Below are positions 33,579 to 33,668 of a stretch of 33,668 nucleotides of DNA, one piece after another. The stretch's first letter is position 1, and each line of letters opens with the position of its first letter. The position numbers and the translations under genes are program-made. The stretch is from Caproiciproducens sp. MSJ-32. Lineage in GTDB: Bacteria; Bacillota; Clostridia; Clostridiales; Clostridiaceae. The stretch spans positions 1 to 33,668 of the forward strand of contig NZ_JAHLPS010000019.1 in NCBI RefSeq assembly GCF_018918055.1, in the 5' to 3' direction. Under the pieces are notes generated by a model. It was not told the origin of the DNA. It saw only the letters and a list, made by a program, of their open reading frames with translations, and ran no database searches.

Positions 33579-33668
33579 ATGACTAAGGCGCCATTATTAG
33601 AAAGTTTAATAAATTATCATAAAGAAAATAATTTAATTTTATCCATGCCAGGAAATAAATCCGGTAAA
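33579..33668 (+). CDS. Orn/Lys/Arg decarboxylase-like PLP enzyme (N-terminal fragment)
   Basis: Only 30 codons are inside the window. They read TKAPLLESLINYHKENNLI then LSMPGNKSGK, matching the start of the Orn/Lys/Arg decarboxylase family (PL-x-x-L-x-x-Y ... PGHK-x-G), with Asn in place of the usual His. AAGGAG lies 6 nt before the ATG. It follows the M16 gene by 25 nt and is probably co-transcribed with it. The reaction cannot be told from this fragment. Confidence 0.75.
   Translation, partial: MTKAPLLESLINYHKENNLILSMPGNKSGK

Noticed and set aside
1-33668. CRISPR arrays, tRNA/rRNA genes, insertion sequences, attachment sites
   Set aside because: No regularly spaced repeats, no tRNA/rRNA sequence, no transposase-like protein and no terminal inverted repeat pair other than single hairpins were seen.

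Overview
The window reads as chromosomal DNA of a low-GC, endospore-forming Firmicute, most likely Clostridium sensu stricto. The evidence is the very AT-rich composition, strong GGAGG ribosome-binding sites, intrinsic terminators, and family content: a YunB-type sporulation protein, Csp-like subtilases, a PASTA-tailed class A PBP, an HflX with the long clostridial N-terminus, and a SCIFF ranthipeptide locus. No phage module, transposase, tRNA, rRNA or CRISPR array was seen. No gene-free stretch exceeds about 300 bases.

Layout. 1-821: a sensor histidine kinase broken by an inversion; the first ~108 bases carry its H-box on the opposite strand. 886-3856: a TspO-like membrane protein and DNA topoisomerase III. 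4024-6674: an NMT1/SsuA-type ABC importer operon with a strong hairpin between the binding-protein gene and the ATPase-permease pair. 6813-9857: a membrane-anchored TPR protein and a degenerate transglutaminase-like protein. 10070-14288: 6-phosphofructokinase, a class A beta-lactamase-like protein without its nucleophile, an N-acetylmuramoyl-L-alanine amidase and a PepSY/YpeB-like anchored protein. 14341-18403: PBP1A (-), YunB (+) and Hpt (-). 18519-23082: HflX, a small Cys-containing protein, a nucleotidyltransferase-domain protein, a YigZ/IMPACT protein and YebC, all +. 23095-24516: a very long hairpin, a flavodoxin-like protein and a small lipoprotein (-).

24648-28188 holds two overlapping Csp-like subtilase genes on the minus strand. 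The promoter-proximal one keeps Asp/His/Ser; the distal one has Cys in place of the catalytic Ser, which recalls the active/pseudoprotease Csp pairs of clostridial spore germination. Then come two tandem MglB-like sugar-binding proteins with no permease, and at 30635-32189 a complete SCIFF system: a 45-residue, six-cysteine precursor (scfA) and its radical SAM/SPASM maturase (scfB), separated by a terminator-like hairpin. An M16 zinc peptidase follows directly and is a speculative candidate for leader processing. The window ends inside a PLP-dependent decarboxylase/aminotransferase-type gene.

The most notable points are the SCIFF locus with the adjacent M16 peptidase, the inverted kinase fragment at the left edge (quite possibly a contig-end artefact), the JAMM-like motif in the HflX N-terminus, and the recurrence of enzyme folds that have lost catalytic residues (beta-lactamase-like, transglutaminase-like, Csp-like).
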